Origin: Larix kaempferi
Taxonomy: Eukaryota; Streptophyta; Pinopsida; Pinales; Pinaceae
Length of the DNA stretch: 64,000 nt
NCBI GenBank assembly: GCA_027924585.1
Contig: BSBM01000386.1
Coordinates: forward strand, 2,218,001-2,282,000
Direction: 5' to 3'
Below, piece after piece: positions 1 through 11,890 of the stretch. How positions within the stretch are numbered: the first letter of the stretch is position 1; every line of letters starts with the position of its first letter. The position numbers and the translations under genes are program-made. The notes beneath the pieces were generated by a model. The model saw nothing but the letters and a program-made list of their open reading frames with translations, ran no database searches and was not told where the DNA came from.

Positions 1-3000
1 AATCTTTGTGGCGGTGATGTCTCTTAGAAATTTTGGCAGCGAACAATCAAATGGTGGAGTGATTAACCGCTTCCAACAATCAGAATGGATTGTGTTGTAT
101 TTAGAAATAAATTTTCCATGGGCATAGAAAAATTCAAAAATTGCATACCTGAAATTCATTAATTTAGTTAATCCCACAAACATTAGCCTAGGCCACTTCA
201 AAATCAACACAACCATGCAAATTTTCGTGGAGCCAAGGCCTTACGCTGCAACCTTTCAACATCATTAGCAGAAAAAATTTGTAAAGACTATATCTTTTAC
301 TGGCAGTTGGAGTTTCTTGCTTGTCATCGACCTTATTTTCAAGCCCTTTATTTTCAGACCTTGTTCTCATGTTTGCACAAGGTGACATTCTGGACTATAG
401 CCTAAACATGTTGTAGGTGTCACTCTCTAGAAGAATTCAAGGTTCATTTTAGCAAGGAATTGCATTCAAGTTAAAACATTTTATGATTTATAAATGAGCT
501 CAACGGATCACAAGGAAATTTAAAAATATAGGTCCAACCTTGGTAATCATTAGTTTCCATATTTGTGTTGGGATGCAACGATTGTCCAATAAACCATGTC
601 TATTGCCTACCAAGATAAATAGTTTATTACTCTCACATGTCAAATATAAGTAGAGCCTAGATACATAAGATTGCAAGTCCCTACAAGATAGTAATGAAAA
701 ATTTCTTAGTATCAATGTGCGAAGGTTTTCAGGTACTGATAAGACACAAGCATTCTCAATTTCGACCACAAAATTTCAACAAATACCAATTCATATTACA
801 TGTTGACTAAATTTTGTTTCTAACCTCATATGTGATCAATTATGTTTCAACTTCTAAATTTTTGTGTCCAGATACAAGAAATAGAATAACTACTAAACGA
901 TCAAAACATACTAGTTTTCCTTTATTTACTTATGCTATTTGTAAGCTAGTTAAAGGGTACATACGATGATGCTATTGCTTCCTCATTCCTTGACTCCTTT
1001 CAATAGCCACTTCAATATCAACTAAGTAAAGCCTCAGGATTGGAGCTGAAACATAAGGCAATATAATTACTAATCACTTGTTGTCAAGTTTTATCCAATA
1101 ATTCATTCAAAGATCTAGCATGCTTGTAATTGACATCTTTGATAACGAAAAAAAATTATCCTTTATGTGCCAGTTATCAGAAAATAAACTAAAAATGTGA
1201 AAGAAAGAGAGATACTTCAAATTGAATACCAAAACATATAACATTCTCTGCCTTATAAAATTATCACATTTGTTACATGGAAATTTTGTACTCATCATGA
1301 TTACGAACCATGTACACTTTATCCTTACCTAAATCCCTAAAGTGTTTGACCAAAATCCTTGGAAGATGAGTCATGAGGGTTTTTCCCTAAAAAACCCCTG
1401 TTTAGAGAGGCCGACCCACCTTGCCTTCTAACAAAGCGCGTCTTTTGATAAACGCACCTTGCTACATTACAAAGTGCATCACTAACGCATGTTTCTAGTG
1501 TCTAGGATGCGTCGATGCCTGTACGGAGGGAAAAAAGAGAAGTTTTGAGAATTCTCTCAAAGGAAACCCTCGTGGAGGCTTATCCCTTCCATATAGGGTG
1601 GATCTTACTCGCCTCCCAGCTTAGTAGGATCCCACCTCCTCCTTCTCCCTAATCCTCTCCTCTCCTCCTCATCTCTTTTGGCCTATAAATGAAGCTCCTC
1701 TTCATGGGATAAGGGGGTTGAAATGAGGGTAGCCAAATCCTGTAGAAATTGAGCCAGGAATCCATTATTCCATGATTGGAAAATTGAGGCAAGGTTCCAT
1801 TGGAAAGGATCTTCAACACCAAGGCTTCATTGGTTGTAATTATTTCCTCTATTTTCATTAATACATCAATGTCTTCCTTTCCCATAAATGATGTGTAATT
1901 TCATTTATAGTAGTTCTCCTTGGGCAATTGCTTAGATGTATCATGTTATCTTGTAGTCTCTTGGCGTTGTCCTCTTGAGTCTTTTGCAGGTAATCTCTTC
2001 ATCAACAAGCAGGACTGTGAAAGATTCAAGCTACGAAGAATACCTTCGTAAATAAGGTATGGACTTGACTCTTTGTATTCAAGTAATTTGATAGATCTAG
2101 GGAAAGGTTTTCATTCTTGTTCTGCTTTGTTCTAGATCTGAATCATTCAGACTAGGGAGATCAATTGGTGTCTGCACCGACAGATTTATCCGTTAACAAC
2201 ATTACAACTTAAATATTATCTTCCTTGAAACCCAACTAACATCCTATAAATTGCATCCAAATATCTTGGTCGGATTGGGGCCTTTTTCTGGGTGGTGACA
2301 ATTAAAAAAGATGGGAGCAACTAGGCTGAGTAAAACACCATTGCAGTCCCATGGACTCCCCTTTTCTCTCCTTTGAAGAGTATGGCAAGGTATTTTGGAG
2401 GAGGCTTCCTCGTTAGCTGTAGCAAATTGTCTGAAATAAGCACTGATGCACTCTCATGGCCTTCCCCTTTATTTCTTTCATAGGGTACTAAGGATTTGGA
2501 GAGATCTTTAGACAGGAATATCATCCTAAATCCAATATGTGGAAGCAAGAGGTATCCCAAAACACTTATAAGATGTAGAAGGAGAAGCCAACCCACAACC
2601 CAGTTGGAGATTAAAATGAAGCTAAACATTAGGAATTCCACTAATTTAAGAGCCAAGTCCATTTTATCGTATTAGCACCTATTCAAAATAGTGAAGCTCA
2701 ACAAGCCCCGTGGGAACATCATATTTAAGCTAGGTCTCTTCCAACAATTTCTCTCCAATGTTACCCAATATTATGGCAATAAATGCGCAATAATTACTCT
2801 AAGGGGATAGTTCAATTAATGTTATTACACAGTTGGGTAGTTCCATGTCAACGGGTACCCCAAGAATCCAGAAAGTAAAGCTAATCTATATCTTCATATT
2901 TACAAGAGATACCAACCATCCACAAATATGAATTAACATCTCTTTGTTTTACAAAGTTTTCATGAAAAGAAAATCACATTAATCATACATCCTAACTTCC

Positions 3001-4320
3001 TCATCCTAATCTCGAACAATGTGTGAATCATCAAAAATCAAACTAACCTTCATTTCTACGCAAATTCCAGATACATTACCCTCATTTATTTGTATAAAAT
3101 GGAAGTTTTCATACTGAGAAAACATTATTTAGTAGTTTTGGATAGTTTTTGGATGAACATTGTGACACTCCACTCATCATACAAAAAATAATAATAATAA
3201 ATCACGAAATTACTACATAATAAACCATTTATACTAGACTATGTTATATAATTTATTTCCTTATAAATTTTATTGAATGATAGAGAATACTAGAAAGGGG
3301 TATGTTCTTATCATCAAACAAGCTAGCATGCTTGGCTAGCCACATACCCCATGAGTCTTTGACCATAAAATTTGTACACAATTTCCTAAGACTTTGTTCC
3401 ACAAAATTACATTGACACCTACTATTCATGAAGAATCAAGATATTCCCAATGTCAATCATAACATATCACGATCTAGATTTGAACTTGAGTAGGGAGTAT
3501 CACAACCAACGCTCCCAACCACCCAATCTAGACTTTGTTAACTATCCCATACCAAATCTTTATTATTTAAAACTAATCATATAATTTTATTTTAAAAAAT
3601 ATATAAATTTCCAAACTACCCTCCACTACTTGATAATCTCTATTGAACCGCCGCTTCCCTTAAGAATAAATACCATGTCCTTGAAATATAAATATCTAAA
3701 GAAATATTATCTAAAGAAATATGGACCCGAATCAAGAATCTTCTTTCTCCTACAGCCTTGCATAGCTGGACTTCAACCCAAATATAAATGAAGTACAATT
3801 AATACTATTGAATATCAATAGTAAACAATAATATCATTAGCAATCCCTCTCATTCAAAAATAGCTCTAAGATTATAAAATTATACTCCCCATGTAATATG
3901 CATAAATATTCCCCTCCACATACATGCTTTCAAAATAAACAACTCGTGGAAAATAAAAATTCCAATCTGAAGTGACCAAATCTATATGATTTTAGAATAA
4001 ACTACTCATCGAAAATAATAATTCCAATGAGGGTGACTAAATATATATTGAAAACATAACTACTCATCGAAAATAATAATTCCAACGAGGGTGACTAAAT
4101 ATATTGAAAACATAACAAAGGAATCAATGTTTTGATTGCACCACTTGGATTTTTTTATATAACCTAGATAATGATGTAAGCCAAAATCTCGTATTAAATC
4201 ATTAAAACTTCCTATTATTTAAATATGTTGAAGGATTTTTTTATATAAGCCAAAATCTTGTATTAAATTCCTATTATTTAAATATGTTGGTGGCCATGAA
4301 GGTGGTACGGATTGGTCGGA
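1..4320. repeat. Long direct duplication, copy A
   Basis: This stretch aligns base for base with 53731-64000 once the 6.1-kb Gypsy-2 insertion in copy B is removed. Sampled blocks differ by roughly 2-4 percent. Both copies meet a window edge, so the true length is at least 4.3 kb. Copy A holds about 40 bp near 27-66 that copy B lacks, plus short local tandem duplications near 3700, 4060 and 4240 that copy B lacks. A TATA-like TATAAAT lies at 1684-1690. No protein domain is recognised; the minus-strand frame at 2321-2662 (113 codons, hydrophobic N-terminal half) is open in both copies but shows no sign of constraint. The repeat could be a segmental duplication or two copies of an unrecognised large element. 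Confidence 0.9.
1746..1750. other. Empty target site matching the Gypsy-2 insertion
   Basis: Copy A reads GTAGAAATTGAGCC here. In copy B the same AAATT occurs on both sides of Gypsy-2 (55438-55442 and 61555-61559). Copy A therefore shows the unoccupied site with a single AAATT and no solo LTR. Confidence 0.9.
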
Positions 4321-4862
4321 GTCCAACAAAGTTATCTGTTTGAGCATCTATTTGTGCAAGTGGGCTAGTTGGGATGGTTTTTGACATGGAGGTGACTTAA
4401 TAAGTATTTTTTTCTTCTTTTTGTAAGTTTGGTTATGATTTATTTAATATTTTAATTTTGAGTCATTGGTCAAGAATTTTAAAATAGAAATTATTATATT
4501 TTTTTATTACTAAAAGGTTGTGGTTGTAGATGAGTTGGTCAACATGAAAATACAAATTGAGATTTGTCTAATTTAGGGAAAATTTTAGGGGCGAAATTTA
4601 GCCATGGACTATTTTTCAACATTTTTTTCCAAAAAATAATTCGCAATTTGTCTCTTTTTCAAAGATGATTTGCCCAAATTCCATGGGATAAATGTTTTTT
4701 ACTCTAAAAATAGCCAAAATTGTCCAAAAACTATATAAAGTCCTTAGAAATTTGAATATATTTACAAAAAAATCGCCAAACATTTTATGAATGCAAATCT
4801 AAGAGTTAGTAAGATTCGCCAAGATTTTTACACGTTGAGAAAATTATGGATCCTTAAAATTT
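4321..4862. other. AT-rich stretch without recognised content
   Basis: It continues on from copy A into sequence whose partner lies beyond the right edge of the window. It is AT-rich, with runs of T and stop codons in all frames. I see no gene, RNA or repeat in it. Confidence 0.5.
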
Positions 4863-5040
4863 CCCTGGGAATTCATTGAATCTCTCGTTTGGGCCCATAA
4901 CAAATTGAAGGTTGCTCCTGCTATCCAACCCAATGCCTTGAGTATTGTACAGGGACGTGCTCTAGGACTAGGTCATTACCTTCTGGGTGGAATTGTTACA
5001 ACATGGGCGTTCTTCCTGGCAAGAATTATTGCAGTAGGAT
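4863..5040 (+). pseudogene. psaA: Nuclear plastid DNA: 3' end of psaA
   Basis: The plus strand encodes the C-terminal tail of photosystem I apoprotein A1: [14 protein letters not shown], then HYLLGG and [14 protein letters not shown], which is where plastid psaA ends. The first residues of the match lie near 4866. The psaA stop codon is lost: the frame reads on through GYSNVVDF to a stop at 5093. Several residues around the middle ([18 protein letters not shown]) differ from the usual plastid sequence, so this is an old, decaying transfer and not the plastid genome. No other plastid sequence is seen on either side, so the fragment is only about 175 bp. Identity rests on recognising a highly conserved tail; function as a protein is excluded. 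Confidence 0.88.
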
Positions 5041-7048
5041 ACTCCAATGTCGTAGATTTCAACAAAACTAGAATGTTTGAAATTAAAACATAAATATCTA
5101 TTCCATTTTTCGTAGAGGATTTCCTAAAAGATTTGATTATCTAAACCTTATGAAAGATTCCTAATTTCAAAATTGATTTACCTAACATAAAGAGTTACTA
5201 TGAAAAAACATGCTCACTAAGTGCTTTGTCTTGGCCAATGATGGTAGTTTTATTTTATTGCTTGCCTAGCTCCATTTCATCATGGATCCAATGGATATAT
5301 CTTCTTTTCCAAAATATTTGAGGGCGGAGCACATGGACATGCTTGGATTGGATGTTGTTGAGTGAAAGACTTTACTAAGATTACATACTTTTTTTTAGCA
5401 TACAAGTTTCTTCCTCTAAAACTTGAATTTGCATCTTCTACTAAACCCAAGTTTCCATATTCATGGCAATTTGAGTGGTACATAAATGTTCATTTCCATG
5501 AACCTTGGTGGCCACTCAGAAAATGAAAATTCTATTACTATTAATGAGATCTTCATGTCTCTTAAGAACATTACAAGACTCTTGTATGTCCCTGCGGGAA
5601 TTTCCATTTTAGTCAAGACAATCCATAGCCAAAAGATAGGGAGAATTAACCAAAAGCTTTGTAATGCTCTAGAGACAAACATAGTGTCAAGAGGCCCCGA
5701 CCCCAAAATTATTTTTGATAATTAAAACTAGAAGCACTAATCGATGAACTAGAAAGGTGAGAATGCCCAATGTACTCTAACAAAGGATAATGAGAAATAG
5801 GGCCTTCCAAAACTACACAAATTTTCACCAAGCTACAAAATCCCAAAATCAACTAAAAACTATGGGAGATGAGGAGCCTAACATGAAGGGAAGTGGGCCA
5901 AATTTACAATTTAAAATCAACAATGACTACTAGCAAAGGTGCAAATAAAATCAACTAACAAGAGAGTCCAAAAACTACAAACCAAGAACGAAGATGCTTA
6001 CTCGGAGTTCCTTCAAGGCTGAGGTCGATCGTTGAAAACATAACTCTCCTAGAATTGAAGCTCCTGCAAACAATATCCCACCTTCATACTAGACTAGATC
6101 CATCATGTCTTCAATACTTTGAAACAAAATTAGGATGATCAAGTGTGAACTCGTATGATATGATCCTTGGTTGATATGATCATTTACTAATGAGCCGCAT
6201 GGAAGGAATGAATGCAATGGATCCCAACTACACCTTAGGATATGTGATGATGTTCAAGACCCACATTTTTTATACTTCACTTAACCTCAACCTCAATTCA
6301 ATCTCAAATCATTGTTTGCATGATAATCGTCTTTGCAATTATGATCCCTTAAGCCATGGAAAAACTAAATGCCTTTGAAATGACCTTTCTCTTAATTGAT
6401 TCTTACTAGGAAACGAGCTAGAGTACCATCTATCTGGGTTTTTGAATTGTGCATGAGATTTATAATTACAATTCAGTCCCCAATGGCTACAAGAGAGGTT
6501 GCCCTGATTGAATGAGCAAGTACTAATCCCTAAATAAACACATATGATTCTACTTGATTGTTTGTGGTTGTCCCAAGGCCCCACTCATAGTTCATTTCTT
6601 CTTTTCCTTCGAGATTGAGAATCATCCCCTCACATGTAATGCCCCCATCCATCATTCCATCCACAGGATAGGTAGTTATGAATAACAGTTTTCAAAATTT
6701 TTAAATTTTGTTCCATAGAGGCCAACATTCCAAATTACAATTAAATTATGCCTCCCTTTGTTACCATAATTTAAATAAAATATTGTGTAGGTGCATAAAC
6801 TAAAATGTAGTGGAACACAACTAGATTCACACACAAAACATGCATAATAAAACACTTTTTATAATAGAAAGAAAACATAAAATTTGCATATTCATAGACG
6901 ACAATAAACACTTATCTTTTAAATGAAGAAGATTCAAGAAATTGGCTTTGTAAAAATGATTTTCCACCCAAAACTAGGCACCTGCTGTCGATACCACCCC
7001 CAAGATGGGCTATGAGGCCAATGGAAACTATAGTGAAGGAAAAACTAC

Positions 7049-7095
<47 letters not shown>

Positions 7096-7689
7096 ACCCA
7101 TTTTCTATCATGCTTAGCCAATTTCTTCACCATAAAGCATTACATGCATCTCAGTCAGCGATCACAGCCATGGGACTCTCTTCCATTGCCCCACACAACA
7201 GAATGAATACCTACGCTTTCTCTGGTCAACATTCCCTTAGAGCACCCTTCCCTTACAATACTCTTCAATGTGTGTAGATAAAGTCCAACCTATTGTACGC
7301 TTTTTAAGGATTACCTATAAAATCAATACCCAACTTCTCAAGCATCCCAAGAGCAACAAATGTACACTGGGTGAAGTTTTTGTAACTTGTCCAGCCTCTA
7401 TGCTCACCTACAACGATCATTATTCACTCTAATGTCCACAATTTCCTTCTCCGGTGCTAGTTATAGTTATTTTCTCAGTCTAGTAATTGTTTGCAATAGA
7501 GAGAATAACATGATATACATCATAAGCATGAACTTCTTCCTAGAGAATAAGTGAGAGTCCAATCGGAATGAGAAGATTGATTAAAATATAAATGACATTA
7601 ATTCTTATACTAGAATGAAGGACTTTTACAATTGTCATAAGAAGCATACTTAGCTCATGATTCCTTCCATAACTACACAAGTATACTTT
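5041..7689. other. Unassigned region
   Basis: About 2.6 kb with only short open frames. The longest, 5486-5725 on the plus strand and 5461-5706 on the minus strand, overlap each other and resemble nothing I know. A (CT)n tract lies at 7050-7089. The last 5 bp, CCCAC at 7690-7694, belong to the Gypsy-1 target site. Confidence 0.5.
7050..7089. repeat. (CT)n microsatellite
   Basis: An uninterrupted run of about 20 CT dinucleotides. It produces poly(Ser-Leu) and poly(Arg-Glu) reading frames in several phases that are not genes. Confidence 0.97.
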
Positions 7690-7694
7690 CCCAC
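7690..7694. other. Gypsy-1 target-site duplication, left
   Basis: CCCAC directly before the 5' LTR start TGTTAGGCCC. The same CCCAC follows the 3' LTR at 25992-25996. Confidence 0.85.
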
Positions 7695-7749
7695 TGTTAG
7701 GCCCAAGTTGGGACAAATTTTTGGTAACATTTTTTATAAGCAGGAAAAG

Positions 7750-7754
7750 CTGAG
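7750..7754. other. Target-site duplication of the nested element, left
   Basis: CTGAG, repeated at 12875-12879. The uninterrupted 3' LTR of Gypsy-1 has this sequence once, in AAGCTGAGCTGGG at about 24459. Confidence 0.93.
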
Positions 7755-8737
7755 TGTTGTAGATATTTCTCCCTACGGATAGGTAGAAACTCTCTTAGGA
7801 TAAAGCAGGATGAACTGACTCTATGCCAAGACAAAAAGGAAACAAATGCTACCTTGAGTTCCTGAACTAATCTTCACAAAAAGATTAAATGCATTCAGAT
7901 GAGATGAAAGACGTAACTCACCTTCCAATTCGACGTTTGTCCCGCTTCTAGCTCTTGATCCCCAAGCTCCAATGTAGAACCTGTTGAAATCAAACAAAGG
8001 ACAAGCATGCAAACCTCCAAATACCTTGAAGCAAAGATTAAGTTCAAATATAAACTAGATACATTTCATATTGAAGATCCATACAATACACATGAAATGG
8101 GAAAAACAAGACAAGTTATCTTATATTACAAACTTGAAGAGTGCTTACAAAAGTTGCTTGATATCCAAGCCAATCCTCCAGCTCCAAGTGCTTCCTCTAG
8201 CTATCTCTGCAGAAGTCTGAAGATCATAGGTTTGATGCCCCAAAAGTCCTTTTTCTTGGCTCATGGAAGACCTCTCTCTGATAGCATGTGGGAAGGTTAA
8301 CCAACAAGAGAGAAGTGTGGATCTATGGAGTGTTTAGTGGATTGGGCCAGCTAAACAGAGAGGGAAGTTGAAATCGAATCAGAGGTAGCAATCCCAATGA
8401 TATCTCTCGAAAGTCAAGATCCCAAAATCCAAGGCAAAAGGTTAATTTTGGACTACCGCCCCCTACCACTAAGCATAACGTGGTAGTACCGCGCCCCAGA
8501 GGAGGAGCAAGGCGCGGTAGTGCTAACTACCACGCCCCTGTAGATGTGCAGGGAGCGGTAGTGCTCACAAACAGGGCTAAGTTGGGTTGGCAGATGGCAG
8601 AAAAAGGTTTTGCTTTCAGTGTTCAGTCAGTGTTTTTCATTCTGAATGTTCAGATGATCTTTAAGGGAAACTATCGTTTAGGTCGCTAATGCAAGGATGC
8701 GGCACTAATACGTAATGTGTAATATTGAGGTATAACA
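7755..8737 (-). repeat. 3' LTR of the nested element
   Basis: The plus strand opens TGTTGTAGATATTTC and closes GAGGTATAACA. A GC-rich cluster of inverted repeats at about 8453-8565 carries copies of CTACCGCGCC and GCGGTAGT, several of them altered here to CCACG or CGTGG relative to the other LTR. A 97-codon plus-strand frame at 8007-8300 recurs in the other LTR and is likely chance. Confidence 0.92.
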
Positions 8738-8752
8738 GATGCCCCCTAAAGT
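8738..8752 (-). other. Polypurine tract of the nested element
   Basis: The minus strand reads ACTTTAGGGGGCATC directly before the LTR start TGTTATACCTC, the expected place for plus-strand DNA priming. Confidence 0.7.
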
Positions 8753-10499
8753 GTGAGGTCAGAAGAGACTGATGGCAGAAAGACTTTACAAATATGGTTC
8801 AGAGAGAGCATCAAGGGGAGCAACAAGGAGCTGAAACAGAAACAAAATGTCAGATATACCACCGAAGCGGGAAATCCCATGCTCGGAAACAATTGGCTCA
8901 AAGCATGGTTGCCGACCAATACATTGCAGATCCATGAGTACTGAGATGATATAGACTGTAGACAAATCATGGATACTATGAACAAGCATAGATCCATGAG
9001 ACAGTGATGACACAGCCACGACCAATACAAAAGTGGATCTGTGTGACAATACAGAAAAATCTGCATTGCAACCTGGACGTAATCAAAATACAAAAGGGTG
9101 TCCAGGGTCTTCTACCCGATCGCAAACTATACGAATCTAGCCATGTGATTACAAGGTGTTGAAGTCAAACATGGTAGAAACCATTTGATTACCGGTCAAT
9201 GATGTGAACCATTAACAAATGCAAGGGAAATCACCAATAATGAAAATGATCCCCAAGGTATCTATTGTACATCTCAATGAAATGCGAATAAAGGAGTTGA
9301 TGTCGAGCATCCGAGAGATCATTCAATAAGAGGTCAATGATGAAAACCTACTATCGAACACGAGGAAACCTGCCATTGAGGCATGCAGGTACCAATGTAC
9401 TAGTGGTCGACTCCTAAGCCTAATTCCTAGATAGTGATTTGGTGTCGACGGGAATAGACTCGTAAAAGGTGGGCCATAATGATTCCCACATCATCGACAC
9501 AAAATCAAAACGAGATATAGTATGGACCGATGAAACAATAGAATATGTACTGACACAAAGGGAAGGTTTGACATGAAGTGGATGTGGACTCAAGGTAATA
9601 ACCTTTGAACATATAACGGCACGAAACAGAGTTTGGCAGCAGGGACTAAATGAACAGACAGAACCACAGGAAGTGTGAACTCATAGAAATAATGAGGACG
9701 CGTGATCATAATGATGACACTATCAGCAAGACTGACTACCCAAAATAGACAAGGTGAGGATGCATGCCATGTTCAAAGGTGATGACTCACAAGCTGCCAA
9801 CAAGGTAAACTTGATTCATTTTCCCATTTTCCCTCGACATGATGGACGAGTACCTCTTTGCTTTTTTACGAGCTTGAGGAGGATAACAGATGCTCAATAT
9901 ATCCCATCTCATAGATGAGTCCAATATCACATGTTTTTCGAACCTGAGAAAGGAGGGGTTTGTCCCAAAGTGGGCCCTTCGATGTTGAATTTTAACAAGT
10001 CCAAGGAAGGAAAACTCAATCGTCATTTCATGTTTAGAGAGTCTAAAAAGAACTAAAGAAGACTCCAATGGTCCTTTTTCGTAAATTTAGCCTCATTGCC
10101 CGAAAAAGGGTAAAACAACGCGGGAGAGGACTCTTCCAGTCATGATTGGCTGCAATATTCCTTTTTCGTAAGTAGTGCCCCCTAGTCCAAAAAAGGGGTA
10201 AACTATCACTAGGGAGACAATCATTCAAATCCTTTTACAAGCGTGAATGAATCAATTTCGCTTGTCCATCTTTTCCTATTTTAAGATTCTAAAAGGACCT
10301 TAAAGAGGACTCCATGTACAACTTTGTCATGGTTGATGACTGAGTACGACAAAGGAAAAGTAAACTCGGCACAGTTCCTTTTCCGTAAATAGTCTAGCGA
10401 GGCAGGATAAAGTGATAAACCTATACTCGTTAGACACACCTTTTTACTCCAATTGTTTAACGAGCACGATAATTGTATCAAAATCACTCGGAATCTTTT

Positions 10500-11800
10500 T
10501 CATGTTTGGATCCAGAGCATGAAAAAGGAAAAGTAAGCTCAAACCACTTTTCATGTTTTAACCAGAGCACGAAAAAAAGTGAAAAGTAAGCTCAAACACC
10601 ATCTTACTGTTTTTAACGAGCTCGAAGATAGGTTGGAAGAATGCTCATGATGTCTGCTTCATTTTTTAATGAGCTTGTAACATAAAATGAACTATGCTCA
10701 GGATAATTTTCATGGTTTAATGAGCTCGAAACACTAAAAAGGAAAGTATGCTCGAAAATGTTCCCAATGGTGAACTTCTTCCCGTCATGAAATCCAAAGG
10801 TTGGTACATGCCCCTAGCATGATTGCTAGAAGTAAGTGACTTAGCTCCAACGTGGTGTGGAGAGGCGATCGAGTTGACTTCAACATAACTTCCAGAGGTT
10901 GAAGACATGCCCCCAAGCTTCATTTCATTGGCCTAAGGTATAGGCGAGTGAAAAGAAGGTTCAGGTACTAAGTATACGAGGAGACTCGACTCAAAGTAGA
11001 ACTTTGCTCATACTACTGGTTTCATTTTTTAATGAGCTTGAAACCAAGGGTAAACTCTGCTCACAGTTAAGGCCCATTGATGGGTTCCCTCCCAACATGA
11101 TGACCAGAGGTTGGTAAATGCCCCCAGCATGATTGATAATGGCTAAACATGCCCCCCAAGCTTCATTTCATCTAACTACTCTTCTTCCTTACCCAAAAAT
11201 CCTGGCTACTAATCCGAATGTGTTCACCAGGGGGCGTAGGGAGAACCAGGACCAAGTGACCCAGGCAGATGAAATGAAGGTTCAAATCCTAACTCTAGCA
11301 AGAGACTCGAACAAATGGAATGGAGATCTATTTCATTTTTACACAAGCTTGAAATAGATAATAACAATGCTTGAAAGGGTCCTTTTTATTTTTTAATGAG
11401 CTTAAAACAGAAAGAAATCATGCTCAAAGGTAGTTTCATTTTTTACGCAAGCTTGAAACCGAAAGTAAACTATGCTTGGGATTGGTTTCATTTTTACACA
11501 AGCTTAAAACCAAAAGTAAACTGTGCTTGATGGTTGGTTTCATTCTTTAATGAGCTTGAAACAGAGAATAAACTATGCTCGTAGGTAGTTTCATTTTTAC
11601 GCAAGCTTGAAACCGAACGTAAACTATGCTTGGGAACATATTTCATTTTTTAACGAGCTTGACATAGAAAGGGAACTATGCTCATAATGATGGTTGGTTT
11701 CATTTTTACACAAGCTTAAAACCAAAAGTATACTATGCTTGAAATGATGGTTGGTTTCATTTTTACACAAGCTTAAAACCAAAAGTAAACTATGCTTGAG
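10500..11800. repeat. Degenerate 52-bp tandem array with hairpin units
   Basis: AAGCTT or GAGCTY followed by GAAAC or AAAAC recurs near 10619, 10670, 10721, 11034, 11345, 11398, 11450, 11501, 11553, 11604, 11656, 11714 and 11769, mostly 51-58 bp apart. Two unit types occur, one with TTTAATGAGCTTGAAAC and one with ACRCAAGCTTGAAAC. Most units start with GTTTCATTTTT, so GTTTCA and TGAAAC can pair into a small hairpin in each unit. Confidence 0.8.
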
Positions 11801-11866
11801 AACCCAATTCTTACATTCAATGATGAAATTGAAAGCAAACTTCACAAGCAAAGAAAATGGATTCAA

Positions 11867-11886
11867 GTCCCTAACGGAGTCGCCAG
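11867..11886 (-). other. Primer-binding site of the nested element
   Basis: The minus strand reads CTGGCGACTCCGTTAGGGAC five bases after the LTR end CTACAACA. TGGCGACTCC-type sites follow the 5' LTR in many plant elements. I do not assign the tRNA. Confidence 0.65.
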
Positions 11887-11890
11887 TTTT

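Larger units (their letters stand above)
8738..11890 (-). other. Non-coding interior of the nested element
   Basis: 3.15 kb with no recognisable protein domain in any frame. The half nearest the left LTR (8738-10040) is low in structure. The half nearest the right LTR contains degenerate repeats: blocks around TCCTTTTTCGTAAAT at about 10070-10500 and a clear array of units of about 52 bp from about 10500 to 11800. Confidence 0.75.

Noticed and set aside
2321-2662. A 113-codon hydrophobic frame kept in both duplication copies (also 62130-62471)
   Set aside because: Six base differences between the copies give about five amino-acid changes, which shows no constraint; no family is recognised.
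7005-7277. Open frames of 90, 64 and 73 codons with poly(Ser-Leu) or poly(Arg-Glu)
   Set aside because: They are translations of the (CT)n tract in different phases, with no conserved flanking sequence.
8007-8300. A 97-codon frame that recurs at 12143-12436
   Set aside because: It lies inside the two LTRs of the nested element, so recurrence is expected, and no domain is recognised.
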